64,000 nt of DNA, taken from the NCBI GenBank assembly GCA_038503065.1, contig JBCAMK010000001.1, positions 4,142,641 through 4,206,640 on the forward strand, read 5' to 3'. This document shows, piece after piece, positions 1 to 12,836 of the stretch. The translations under genes were made by a program, and so were the position numbers. How positions within the stretch are numbered: position 1 is the stretch's first letter; every line of letters begins with the position of its first letter. The DNA comes from Paragyromitra xinjiangensis (lineage: Eukaryota > Ascomycota > Pezizomycetes > Pezizales > Discinaceae). Below the pieces are notes generated by a model. That model saw nothing but the letters and a program-made list of their open reading frames with translations, had not been told where the DNA came from and did no database searches.

Positions 1-3000
1 TTTCACACTTAGGTAAGCCTTGGTGAAAGATCGACGATAGATCGAAGGACGGCTGTTCCCCGAAAGCGCCTTTCTTGGGGATTTTAGAAGTACGTTTTCA
101 TTGAGACTGAAAATGCTTTCTCTTGCCATCATGATCAGCTTACTTGCTGCATTTTTTTCGTCTTGGGCCAAGTCCGCCCGAATTCTGGAAGACAGTCAAC
201 GTCCAGGCAGCAGATCCTAACCTTTCCCCGGCCGAGAACTACATGTAATAGGTAGCCGAGAAACAGCTTGCAACTCAGATCCTCCTGTGAACCCTGCTCC
301 CATGTGGCCGCACTGAATGAATACGCAGCACGTTGATTCGAATCAAATCACATATCACCTTTTGTGGAGACGTGTACTTGCAACCAGAATATCGCGAGTC
401 CCGTGACCTTCAACGGTACTGGCGGTGAGAATTGAAAATAAAAAGCGCTTTAAGCTCAGACATTTAGGGATGCGTCGGCTGGCACGTAACACCGTGCCCG
501 AGCGAAGTGTCATGCGTAGATCCAGGAACCAATGAAAGCCACTACCGCTTGCTTTCTCGGACGCGTTCGCTTGGCTCAGGACATGCCTGGCAGCTGCTTT
601 GGCGCGCCGAGGGTCCGAGAGCCCTCCGGAACGCGACATCCCGGGACTGTTGGAGAAAAGTAAACGCCAAACAGGACAAAACTGGTCTGGAGTCTGGTTT
701 CCCGAACAAGACCGGGTAGTAAAGAGAATGTAAAGTACATGAATGCAGGGTGGGGGTGTAACATGGGAGTGTTGGTGTTTTAACAAAAGACGAGTGATAA
801 ACTATGTATCGCGCTTGATGATCCAACACTAACGGTATCTGGTCGCGTTAGGGCTACAAATTCGAGATAAGGATAAGGATTTGGTTTTTTGGTCAGGAGA
901 TTTTAGCTCTTGGGACGCTTATACTGAAGTTGGTAGTGTAGGGGTGGCTAGGCTTTTGGAGTTTCTTTTAACAGTATAATGCGTAGGCGTTAATTTTGAT
1001 TGCTAAATCTTACAAAGACTTGTTATGATCTGGATCTTGCCATATCAATGGGGTAATTTCGCTGCAAGGAAGGATATTTTCTTTTTTCGGTTCGCCTCTT
1101 GATCGATACCTACTTGTATTCAGCGAGTAAACCCTAACACGGCGTAATTTTGATACAGAAGCTGTTTCTGCTTACCCAGGTCCTAGTTACATCATCTTAT
1201 GCTACGCACTAATTTCGGTAAGAGTCTTTAATTTACGGGAGAAATTGATATATGTCATCCCTATTAACTGGCGAACCACCTGTAGGCACTGTTTTACATT
1301 AAGGGGTTATGGATTAGGCACCTGCAGGGTCTTTAAATAGATCGAGTGCTGTTACTCACAATCTTTTTTGTTTATCAAACCTATTTAAAACTTCAAGCAG
1401 ATTCAAGGAGAAGGGCGCGGAAGACATAACAACTCATAGGGTTTGCTCCGGTTGCAGCTTTTTCCTAGGTTCACGGTCGTGGTTCTCTCTTTTCCATGTA
1501 AAAAACTGGTGATCCCTGTTTTCCGTATGTTTGAATGTTCCGGGATTATCATTCGTTCTAATATTAATACGCGTAGTGCTGGAAAGGTTTTATCGAAGAT
1601 CTGAGCTGCGTAGATATCCTTTCTATTCTTTGGGAAAAGTATAACACAAATACACTTAAATAGTAATCTGAAACCCCATACTTCGATCCTTTCTAGGTAA
1701 CAAACTGTACAGTTTTATAGTTTGTATTAATTAGTGATATATATGTGGATTAGGTCCTAATCTTATAAGAATTTTGAAGTATGGATCCTTTCCTTTTATC
1801 CTGGGTGGGTTTGCTATGTATGGGCGTATGGGGTGAGGATAGGAGGTCAACAACACTAAGAGGTAAAATGATCTAGATCTTTTCTGCAGTTGTTACTTTT
1901 TCGTTTCAACTTCGCCGCATACGCTTGTGCCATATGTGCCTCCAAACTTAGGCCTCCTAGATACACAAAATTACTTTGTGCAGGCCTTTCTCTTCGATTT
2001 TATATTAGATCAACGGGAGAAGGGTTTGGATAATGTTTCAGGTTGATAGTGTGCACATGTTTATCGGGGATGCTCATCTTGGGGTGCATTTCACTCACCT
2101 AAAGATCTTCAAAGCTACATGTACTAATAGGGGCTATGGTTTTTTTGGGGAAATTTAACGGTTTTAACCTGTTAGCTTGGGCTTTATGGAAACTGCTAGA
2201 GAAGAAATCCGGCACTTAACAATATGTATCATTGTGGAGAGTTTGTGCTTAAGACAAGGTGGGCCTTAATTGGCGCTAGTTCGTTTATCCGGGGTAATTG
2301 CCATCACCTAAATATCACGTTCAAAGCAATTATTCTCGAATCGTTATACTTGATACACACTGCCTTCAAGGGGAATTTCCTGCATCATTGGAACAGAAAT
2401 GGGTTGCGAACGCCACATAATCTCCAAATGGAGGCTTGGATAATCTTTTCGAAGCTGCTGCGGGCGTATCGTGAATTGGGCTAAGATCCCGGTTCTTGAA
2501 GTTGCGCCTCCAAGTAAACAGCATGTATCTATGCGGTCTGCTGCCGGCTAATGGATCTGGACGCCGGTCGAAAAACGTAAATAGTGGTAGTAATATTACT
2601 ATCTTTCTCCTGATATCTATTGTCGAGATAAACGAAGAATTTTTCGGAGTTTGTCATTCAGATCAAGGAGCGCTATATGCTGTGTACGTAGCGAAAGCAG
2701 GGCGTAGGTGTTTGTATACATGTAGTTATATTTTAAGGTTCTTTGGAAGTTGGAGATAAAGCACATTGACAAGGGTAGAGTTTTCTGAATTGAGTATTGA
2801 TAACGGAATCGCCTTAAGTCCGGGGTACCCTAAAGACCCGGAAAGACAACACAACCCCACTTCTTAGAGTGCGCTAATGCACTCTGCACATTTTCTCGTG
2901 GGTAGAATACCTATTGTACTAGCTGACATTTTCGGGGCAAGCAGTTTAGTGTTTCACAAACCGATGCCGGATCCCCGGAATCCATAATTTTTCTCATTGG

Positions 3001-6000
3001 TTGCTTTTCTTCCGAGAATTCGGTAGTATGTAGGCCATATCGTTGACTTCGAAGCGTGGCTATGGCATGTGGGCGTGCAGGATGTGAAAGTTGTAATTGT
3101 TTAGGAGGCTGGAGGGAAACCTCTCCTTCCTTGGTAATGGATTTAAACCACTGCCATGGAAGAGTGTATTGTGAGTCTGGAGAATCTAAGCTTGACCGCT
3201 GGGCTGAGGTAACTGAGGGTTGTAGCACAACGCAATTGTGCGGCAAAACACACGAGATCAGGTTTTCAAGCAATTGTGACTAAGTAAAGGTTTTAGCGAA
3301 TATCACCCGCTGGCAGGTATAGTACAGAAGCCTAGCGGGAACGCAAAGATCCTAACTTATCATATGATACTTACCTTTGGGCTTAATTTTATGATGGAAT
3401 GGTTTTTCATGTACTAAAAATTTTTGACTAACTAGAATGTAAGGTCGGGGGGTGTACTTCGTGAAAATTAAGCTGTGATGGGTTAGCGTTTTAGGTCTCT
3501 GTAATATCTTGTGTTCGTGGGCAGTGTTTTCCTGCTGTCCGCTCACGGAGGAAGGGCTTTAAGACTCTGGATCCATGTAGCTGTACTGTATGAAAGAGTT
3601 CGTGGTGGGAAGTTTAAAGTCGCATTCTCCTGGCATCTTTACAACTAAGCTGGGGCCAATCAAGTCTAGTTTAGGAACTGCTTCTGCACCAATTTTGGTT
3701 AAGGTTGCAACTCTGGATACCTTTTGGGAAATGATAGATCTAGCGTGAACCCCCTACCATCTACTATCTTTTCCTTCTGCCTAGGCTGTGAGTTCTAGAG
3801 ACGTTATGATTGATGGGTCTTCCTTATGCTCCAGTTAATTTGGGTAGAAGCATTATGAGTAATACAGCCCATTTCGCTCTGGGTGAGTAGGGAAGAGCTT
3901 ATTGCAATTGGTTCTGTGCAATCAAGTTGTACTATCGTGTGTTATTTGATTACTTGTTTCACTGTTAATACTTTTCGAAGTCGTTTCTCCTGCTTCTTAA
4001 AGAAAGATTACATGAGAGCTACCCCTATGTTGGTCTCTGCCCACATGATCGAGCCGATTTCGTTCCAGTTCTTAGCCTTCCTTAAGACGAGTCTGAATCG
4101 GCGAACTCTGTGCAGACTCTTAAGGTGCGGACTGATATCAAAATGAAAGTTGAGGCTGCAGCTTGCAAGTGGGGCGTGTGTGGGGGGCTAGCTGTGTCGA
4201 GGCCTCCTCATATTGCATATTTTATTTATGCCAAGATAGCCCACGATTCGTGCCTCTTGGGACCTGGGGTATTTTCTGGGCTTGGTTCTCGGTTATGCCT
4301 CCCAGTCAGTTGAAGACTGTGGTTGATGTGCCCTGAGTTTCATGCGGCTCGAGCTTTTCATATGCTTAGAACATTTGTTTGTATGGTTCTCCAGTCGTTG
4401 GGGTTTGTCCATGCATGAAAGTGAAGATGCTTTGATTCCGAGAGCCCCTGAAATAAGGAAAACTTCAAATTTCAATAATCACGCCATTTGTGTTCCAGGT
4501 TTGCCGAGCCGCTATAGGTGAGTGATGAAACATGAAGCGGAAGTGAGATTCAGTGCATCTACTCGCTTCAATTACCTCGACAGAACGTTGAAGATTGAAG
4601 TTGGATGGAGTTATTCGGTATCGGCATTTGGGGGATGTCGCAATACAATGCATTCTGAGGTGAGTGGTAGCAGATTTAAACTTCGAACACTGTTTTGGTC
4701 TGTGCGCTAGGATCGCCTTTGGATTATCAGTCTCGGGTTATATTTAGTGTAACGGCTCTCACTCCGCATGCGGTATCTACGTGTCGTCGCCCGTTATGGT
4801 AAACAGGAATCCCATTTCTTCCTCAAAAGGAGAATGATCTTCTGAATTACATAGGTGTCTCATCATGGTTTATTTTGTAATAACCATAGTTGACGTTTTC
4901 CTTGTTTGTTTAACATGTCTTCACGTTGGCCCTTTCTACGATAATGTCAATTAAATGGGAGGTAATCCTAAGAGGTACATGTATCCAGTCAGGAGGCAGA
5001 TATCAAATAAACGTCAAGGAAGAACTCGAGGTTGCTTTTGCTGCTGCATCATGTGGTGTTTACTGGTAAACAAATAGCTTTGTAAAATGGCCCAGGCCCC
5101 GCGTGCTATCCAAAATTCGCACCGAATCTATGGTTTTTATGGGGTGCAATTGCGCAAAGCTTAAGGCAGCCCATTTCGCAAACGTCATTAATTTATGAGC
5201 ACGTATGTAGCCTGCCTGAATTTCTTGTGCATGACAGGACCCGAATATAAATGATGCGCGATACCCTACTTGTATAGACCTAAAAGAATTGCCTGGATAG
5301 CTCTGAGGGCCCCTGTCTCAATGGCTGGATTTGTCTTTATGGCTATCAAGCTTCTGATTGTGATGATCGAAACTGACCAGGATTCTAGAATCAATCGGGT
5401 AGTCTTTTTGGGTTTCTGCGGTAGTTTTGATGCAAAATTTCTCTGCTAATTAGTCACTGGCGATAACTATAGACTAGGAGGGCAACCCGCCCACACACAC
5501 AAGCTGTCACATTTGCCAACGATCACCTTGATCGGTTTCCTCTGTGGAGCACAAGCGAACTTCGAACGAAAGCTCTCGTAAAGATCGCCTGATACAATAG
5601 CCTTCTCACCACTATAACGTTGGTTAAGTATATATAGCTATAAGTTCCTATGCCGCAGGCGCTTAGCAAACCCCGATTCTCTTTCATACTTTCTATTTGT
5701 TCATAGAACTTTTGCTTGCGTATGTCCCGCTGCTACCGAACGCCACCAATAAGGGGTATATATTCCATGCACGAACAGATATGTAGCTAGATAGATAGCG
5801 AAATATTTTAGAGCTAAGAGAAAATCTTGCAAAACCTTGCTAGTTACCTCCTCTGCTATGGTGGTAGACTTGTATACAATTGTGACGCAATCTTCGAGTT
5901 TACAGCTGAGCGGTATCGGATGTCTTAGCAATACTTTCATCGAGGCTTGAATTGGTTATCGAGAGAGATACTATGGGTAGCAAAACCGGGAAGATTTTAG

Positions 6001-7158
6001 CCTATCATCATCGATCAAGTAGTGGGTGTTGGCCCGCCCCGCGGGCTGAGCTTCCGACAGCCTCAGAGGACGATAGAAGTATAGTCGCACATAGAAGATC
6101 ACTAGAAGACTTCCCGTCTGGATATTGAGGCTTCAGGAGGGATTCTAGAGAATATTGGTCGGCTTCTGCCGGTCGCAGCCCAAAGTCTTGCTAAAGGAGG
6201 TACCTTCTAGATCTGTTGAGTGTTTCGCTGTAAACCCTTCAGGAGAAGATATGATAAAAAAGGTGCAAGATAGAATGAGTCGGGAGTTCCCACCGCAGAT
6301 TTAGCGAACCCCTCAACAATTCTATGCTGCCGAGGGCATTGCAAAGGTCTTGGAAAGTTCTGATTCCGAGGATAACTTTGTTAATCTTGGGCTTTTTTGT
6401 TGGATGAATTCCTAGCGCTAACTAGCTTCCTAAGATAAAAATAGCTACGGGTTGAAACGATTCTCTATTCTTTTTGTTCCTCCTTAATTGAATCTCTAGG
6501 CACTTACGAGAAGGTAATGAGTAATGTGGGATAAACAGATTTGGTCGAAATCGCTTCACATGCACGCATATTATGGAGCTAACGTCAATGATTGATCGGC
6601 GGGTGGGTAACAGACCGGTAGAGCCTTTTGGTTCTGAAATTATCTGGATATCAATGCGTGTACACGTGTACAATGTTTCCATCTCGATATTATTTGGGTG
6701 TTATCCCGAGTGGCTATGGCTTGGGGCTGTTTGGAAGTCTAGATGTGACTACAGGAGGCTAACCCTAGCCCAGAGGGAAAGCAAATTCTATCCCCAATCG
6801 ATTAGGTAAGAGAAAGTGCGATTCTAGGTAGATGGGTTTAAAGATAATGTGGGGTCCGTATTTGGTGCTGATCGCCAAGGTTTCAAGGATTTGTGTATGT
6901 CTTCTTTGTTTCGAAAGTCAATGGCAAGAGCTTAGTCTGTATACGTAGCATCTGGCTTGTCTATTGAGACAATGAAACTTAACAATGTTAACGAAGAACA
7001 ATATTAAGACTTCTCAAAAGAGTTAAGCGTTGTAACTAAGCTAATATTCGCCTGGCGTTCTATGGTCTTTGGTTTTGTGTACCTTACATCTTTAGTGATT
7101 CCAATATTTTTCAAAAAAAATCACCACAAGGAGCCCTTCTAGCCACCGAGGAATAGCC
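1..7158. other. Gene-poor region, no supported gene
   Basis: Only short open frames occur here (the longest is about 120 codons), on both strands. None shows a recognisable domain, a good start context or joinable splice sites. The sequence is moderately AT-rich, with four copies of the palindrome TACATGTA (starts 240, 2116, 2717, 4976). I saw no transposase, tRNA or long inverted repeat. It may be old decayed repeat DNA, but I cannot show that from this sequence alone. Confidence 0.6.
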
Positions 7159-10100
7159 ATGGGATCAGAACCAGAAAGTATAACATCCCCAGAAATTAGA
7201 GAAAAACTTCTAGACGATGAGGAGGATGAGTGTTATGATCATGGCTGGATATCGCTCTTTAACTTCACCGAAAAACAACATATGTTCGCTTTCATGGCAG
7301 CGATATTTTTCGCTATCCTCAGCGGCCTTGTGATACCTGCGATGGCTATTATCATGGGAAAGACATTTGGGTCGTTTGCGGCATTTGGCGCAGATGAAAT
7401 AAATTCAGATCAGTTAATTTTGCAAGTTACGTCGCAGATTCTTGTGCTGGCAACATTGGGAACTGGAAGTTGGTTTATGAATGGCGCGTTTTTTACTAGT
7501 TGGCTGATTTTTGGGGAGTTGCAAGCTAAAGCAGCGAGGGAAAAGCTGTTCGAGGGCTTGGTAGATAAAGATATGGAATGGTTTGATATGAGGAAGAGCG
7601 GTGTCGCAAGCTTGATATCGAGAGTTCAGACGTATGAAACTAATCTTTTTTTCTTTTACCTCTGAGGGGGGCTTCTTTTGTCTTTTCACAAGGAAGAAAT
7701 TGACATTTGATATTATCTAGTCAAACAAGAGAACTCCAAATGGCAGTTTCACAACCGTTGGGATTTTCAATACAGGCGATTGTTACTGCGACAGTCTGCA
7801 TTTCCGTAGCCATATACACTTGCTGGTCTTTAACTCTCGTTATCGTTGTTGGGATGCCACTCGCATTGGCATTTCTCGCAGTTGCGTCTGCTCGAATACA
7901 ACCCCACATAGACGCTCAAAAAGCCCATCTCGCAGAAGCAACCCGGGCAGCGAATAGAGCTTTCACAGCTATAGAAACAGTCAAAGCGTTCAATGGACAA
8001 CGCTGCGAGCGGAGTACTTTTTCAGCTGCTATAGCCCGGGCGGCGAAAGCGTATAGGGAACAAGCACACGGAAACGCCATGATAATTGGGTTCATCAGGT
8101 TGATTACTTTGTCTATGTTTGTGCAAGGATTCTGGTATGGTAGTCGGCTTGTGAGGAAAGGTCAGGCAAGTGCCGAGGATGTTATGACTACGTTTTGGTC
8201 GTGCCTGATGGCTACACAGTCGCTGGAGTTGATCTTGCCACAGATGATCCTCTTAGAAAAAGGGCGAGCTGCTGGAGCTGGTCTAAAAGCATTGCTAGTA
8301 AAATTTGAGAGAGGAAAACAAGTTTATAATATGAGAGGCGGGACTGTCCCAGAGAAATGTGATGGGAAAATTGAGATCCGAGATGTAAGTTCAGGCACCA
8401 TGAAATTTGGTATATATTTCTAGACTAATTTATCGGATCAGGTTTCTTTTGCATACCCGTCGCGTCCAGAACAGCTTGCACTTGACGGTGCTAGCTTCTT
8501 CATCCCATCTCATGAAACTACATTTATCATTGGGAAGAGTGGCTCCGGGAAAAGCACCCTCGGAAATCTAATTCTGAAAGCCTACGAGCCGTTATCGGGT
8601 ACAATTACTTTTGATGGCAATCCTCTTCAGTGTATCGATTCTGAGTGGTTACGGAAAAACGTGACCCTTGTTCAGCAACAAACCGTTTTATTCAATGAGA
8701 CCATCTTCCGAAACATCGCCTTCGGGAGAAAAGATTATGAAAATGCCACTCGGGAACAAGTTCGAGAATCTTGTCGGATGTCCATGCTAGAAGCTACACT
8801 TTGCGAGCTTCCTCTAGGGTCTGATACTCTCGTTGGCGTTGGGGGGGCTGCGTTATCTGGAGGTCAACGTCAGCGGGTGAGACATGATAATACCAGTTTG
8901 TTGCCAAGTGAACGTTACTGACCAGAATCTACTTACAGGTCGCTCTAGCCCGTGCAATTATCCGAAATGCCCCTGTACTGATACTCGATGAAGCTACTAG
9001 TGCCCTCGATTATAGGAATAGATCCTTAGTGATGGATGCAATTCACACGTGGAGAAGGGGGAAAACAACAATCATAATCACACATGACATAACACAAATC
9101 GAACCAAAAGACTTTGTCTATATCCTTGAGAAAGGACGAGTCGTCCAAGATGGTTACAGATCCGATCTGGAACATAAATCTGGTCCCTTTCAGTCTTTTG
9201 TGCAAGCGTTTGACGGCAAGGAGAAAAGGAGAGGGAATTCACTTATCCCTGAACTGGAACTAGATTATGAAAGCGAAGATGATATTTCTGTAGTGGATTC
9301 TATGGAAAGGGGGGTTTTTGGGGTATCCACTGAATCCTTAGGGAACTCCAGCCCGGATCTCGAATCTCTGCTGGAAGAGAAAAAGAGAAGGCTCAAGCGG
9401 CAGATATCGTTTTCGCCCTCGATAGGGATAGAGATGATACATCTTCCCACAACAGAGACACGAAATAAAAGCCGATCGAAGCTCTTTGATCGAAGGTTTA
9501 GAGGAAAGAGATCCCATTTTGACCACGCACCTCCGTCTCCAACAATCAAGATAGGGGCTGTTCCTGGAGCTTCTAAGAGAAAGCCCGTCAGAAGCTTTGA
9601 GCCGAAGGAGCTCACACTCAAGCAGATATTTGGTACTATCTGGCCCTCGCTGAATTTAGCAAACAGATTTATCCTCGTGATAGGTTTCACGGCAGCCTTT
9701 TTGCACGCCGCAGCAACACCAGCGTTTTCATTTGCACTTGCTAGACTTCTGCATTCGTTCTTTGAACCGAAAACCCCTGCTTCTGAATCAACTAGGTGGT
9801 CGTTAATAGTCCTTGGGATCGCCGCCACAGATGCGATAAATAGCTACCTTGTATACTACCTCTTGGAATCTGTTGCTCAATCCTGGGTGGATGTGCTCCG
9901 TATAAAATCTATAACTCGAATTCTAGATCAACCTCGCGTGTGGTTCGATGAGAACGCTGTGGGGGCGATAATAGACGATATTGAGAAGAATGCCGAAGAG
10001 ATGAAAAATCTTCTTGGGCGGTTTGCCGGTTACGCGTTCGTCGGCATTTTCATGATGCTCATCGGTATCACTTGGAGTTTTGCAGTAAGCTGGCAACTAA

Positions 10101-11569
10101 CGGTTGTTGGCGTGTCTATTGCTCCGGTGATGTATGCGGTGACTAGAGGCTTTACGTGGATTTCAGACAAGTGGGAGAGGAAAAGTAACGAGGCTGCCAG
10201 AATTGTTGGCGAGGTGTTTGAGGAGACTATCACCAATATCAGGACTGTGAGAGCGTTGGCGTTAGAGAGATATTTCAGGCAGAAGTATGCGGGGGCTACT
10301 CATGCTGCTTCGAGAATTGGTGTGAAGAGATCTGTCATGGCCGGAATTGGTTTTGGGCTGTCGGATTCAACGATTATGTTTGCATCAGGTATTTCCCCCA
10401 GATTCTCACAGCAGATTACGGATGTTAATAATAATTAGCTTTGATTTTCTGGTACGGAGCGGTTTTGGTTGCTAAAGACATGTATTCTCTTGGTGACATC
10501 CTCACAGTCTTCACCCTTTTGCTATTCTCTCTGGAGGGCGCAAATACCATCGCTGGCTTCAGTATTTCTCTCCTTAGTCTCGTGTTGTTTACGGTATGCT
10601 AACACCTGAATAGTTCCACAAATTAGCAACAGTAAAGACACTGCAAGACGTGTCCTTCGATTATATAACCTACCTCACAACTCCCACGAAATCCACGGTT
10701 CTCATCACTTTGAATGCCAAGGGGCTATCAGCTTCAAAGACCTCAGTTTCGCATACCCTACTCGCCCTGACACAGCAGTGTTTCGGAATTTTAGTCTAGA
10801 GATCCCAGCCGGTGAATGCGTTGCTATAGTTGGGTAAGCAAAGCGCCCGAGTAGTAAGGTTAACTGGAAATAGAAAATTGACGAAAACCAACAATACAGT
10901 GTCTCGGGATCCGGGAAATCTACTCTCGCAGCTCTTCTGCAACGCCTCTATTGCAATTCACAGGGTACAATAGAAATCGACGGCTATCCACTTCAAAGTT
11001 TCGACGTGTACTCTCTTCGTTCCCAGATGGCAATCGTCTCCCAGTCACCGGTTCTGTTCAACATTAGCATTCACGACAACATTTCTTACGGGAGTGAACA
11101 TACCCGCTGGGAGGTTGAGCGAGCTGCGAGAGCAGTGGGAATTCATGAGTTCATCATGAGTCTCCCCGATGGGTACGATACACATCTAGGAGACAACGGA
11201 AGCCATCTGTCTGGTGGTCAAGCTCAGAGGTTGGCAATTGCAAGGGCTCTCGTTAGGAACCCGACAATTTTGATCTTGGATGAGTGCACAAGTAATCTGG
11301 ATCCCGAAAGCGCAAGAGTCATTCAAGAGAGTATCAGTTGCATCATCAACGAAGGCGGGGCTGGCAGGAAAAAGATGACGGTAGTCATCATCACTCATAG
11401 CCAGGAGATGATGCGTTGCGCAGAGAGGATTGTTGTGATAGGACATGGAGAAGTTATGGAGAGTGGTGCTCTGGAGGAGTTATTAGAGCGTAGGGGAGAG
11501 CTTCATAGATTACTTAGTCGAGGAGAGTGGGTAGATTTTGGAGATAAACAGAGCTTAGATTTCATATAG
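7159..11569 (+). CDS. STE6: Full-length ABCB transporter, a-factor exporter (Ste6) type
   Basis: Model: join(7159..7631, 7721..8384, 8442..8876, 8939..10388, 10439..10561, 10614..10833, 10900..11569), 1,344 residues, with six introns of 50-89 bp. The order is TMD1-NBD1-TMD2-NBD2. NBD1 has Walker A GKSGSGKST (about residue 410), signature LSGGQ (about 517), Walker B LILDEATSALD and the H-loop ITHD. NBD2 has GVSGSGKST (about 1122), LSGGQAQR (about 1225), Walker B LILDECTSNLD and ITHS. After the first splice junction comes RELQMAVSQPLGF, and later MFASALIFWYGA. Both are familiar from fungal Ste6-type pumps, which export the farnesylated mating pheromone across the plasma membrane. Both catalytic sites look complete. 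A multidrug or other lipopeptide exporter of the same subfamily is the alternative. The gene stands alone between gene-poor blocks. Confidence 0.88.
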
Positions 11570-12603
11570 TATCACTTGAGCAATAGACATGTCGAAGTAA
11601 AAACTTCAAAATGCGGGGTTTTACTTGACGAATGTTTTCATATTCGGTAGCGAATCAATCCGCGTTCAAGGAGTGAGGGGTCCGCTTTTGCTTGGTGCCA
11701 TTCGAAGAATGAAGGAAGGAAAGAAGGCACACAGCCCCCAAAAATTAAATCGCTTGTATAAACTTGAGTGGCTCGATGTGTCAGGGTATCCTCCTTAAAA
11801 CTAATGCTAACGTGTTATTTTGTCTCCTTCCATTTTCGGTGTCCCGGGATTCTATCATAGTCGCGACATGGTACCTATAATATACCTCTAATAGCTTTTA
11901 TCTTAGCATGCTCTTTTCCCTCTCCGCGCCATCCATAAAGAATTTAACTTCTGCATTGCTCTCTTTTCTTGGCGTGTTGTTTTCTAGCACTTCCAGGTTG
12001 ATAGCTAAGAAAATCATTATCGATATGTGCTTAGCAGAGCTCTGCTATACGCCTTTAGAAGTCCAATATAGGTACAGAGAATCGACTATCCCCTCTAACA
12101 AGAGTTTTGTTTTCTAGGGTTTTGTTAGCAGGGAAGATTCTAGAATCTCGGGGTACTTCTAGGTGAATACATGTAGTCATAGAAGGATTTTCATGATTCT
12201 ACAAGTAGTTATGAGCCGTAGAAATCTCAACACCACCCCAATGGAGACGACGTAAACCATTAGAACTGTCAAATAAGAACTGAAGTGACAGTAGATTTGG
12301 GTTACAGTGTAAACTTCTTGATGAACGAGAATTCAAGCATGAGAATGTACGCCTGATCGACACCTATTGCTTCACCCTTAATCTTTCCATGAGTTTCAAT
12401 CATTTACAACAAAGAAAGATCCGGAGTTGGTACTCCCTGTCGCTAGATTAAAATTAGAGCGCTCTTAAAATTAAATGTAAAGTCTAGGTGCGCACATGGT
12501 GCTGGTGGCGCATCAGCGGAGGACATGGATGTCTCTCTGGCCTACCTGGTAAAAATACTTCTCTGCTTTGTGAAGTGTCCCTTGTTCATCAAAGCTACGT
12601 GTA

Positions 12604-12836
12604 CAGTCACGTCAGAAAAGTCCTGGCACCTCCAAAGCTCGGTCACTAGAGAATTTAGACCGTAGCTTCTGCGGCGGATAACAGTAAAAATTAGGAGGAT
12701 ACATGTATTATTTAGCACTCTAGGATTTATAGAATCTACTATTTTTTATTACATGTAGTCTTCCAGGTTGCTCCCTGCAACTATTTGGTTGTAGCACCGA
12801 ATTGACAAGGGTGCCAGGACTTTTCTTACGGGACTA
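12604..12836. mobile_element. MITE-like element, 233 bp, TA target duplication
   Basis: Inverted ends at 12604-12630 and 12810-12836 (27 bp) share a long common core, AGAAAAGTCCTGGCACC, with only a few mismatches. The element is flanked by the dinucleotide TA on both sides (12602-12603 and 12837-12838), as expected for Tc1/mariner-type insertion. The interior is non-coding and includes one TACATGTA. It is best read as a non-autonomous DNA transposon. Confidence 0.7.

Noticed and set aside
2911..3283. Overlapping frames on both strands (120 and 75 codons)
   Set aside because: No domain on either strand, and a chance frame of this size is expected in 7 kb of non-coding DNA.
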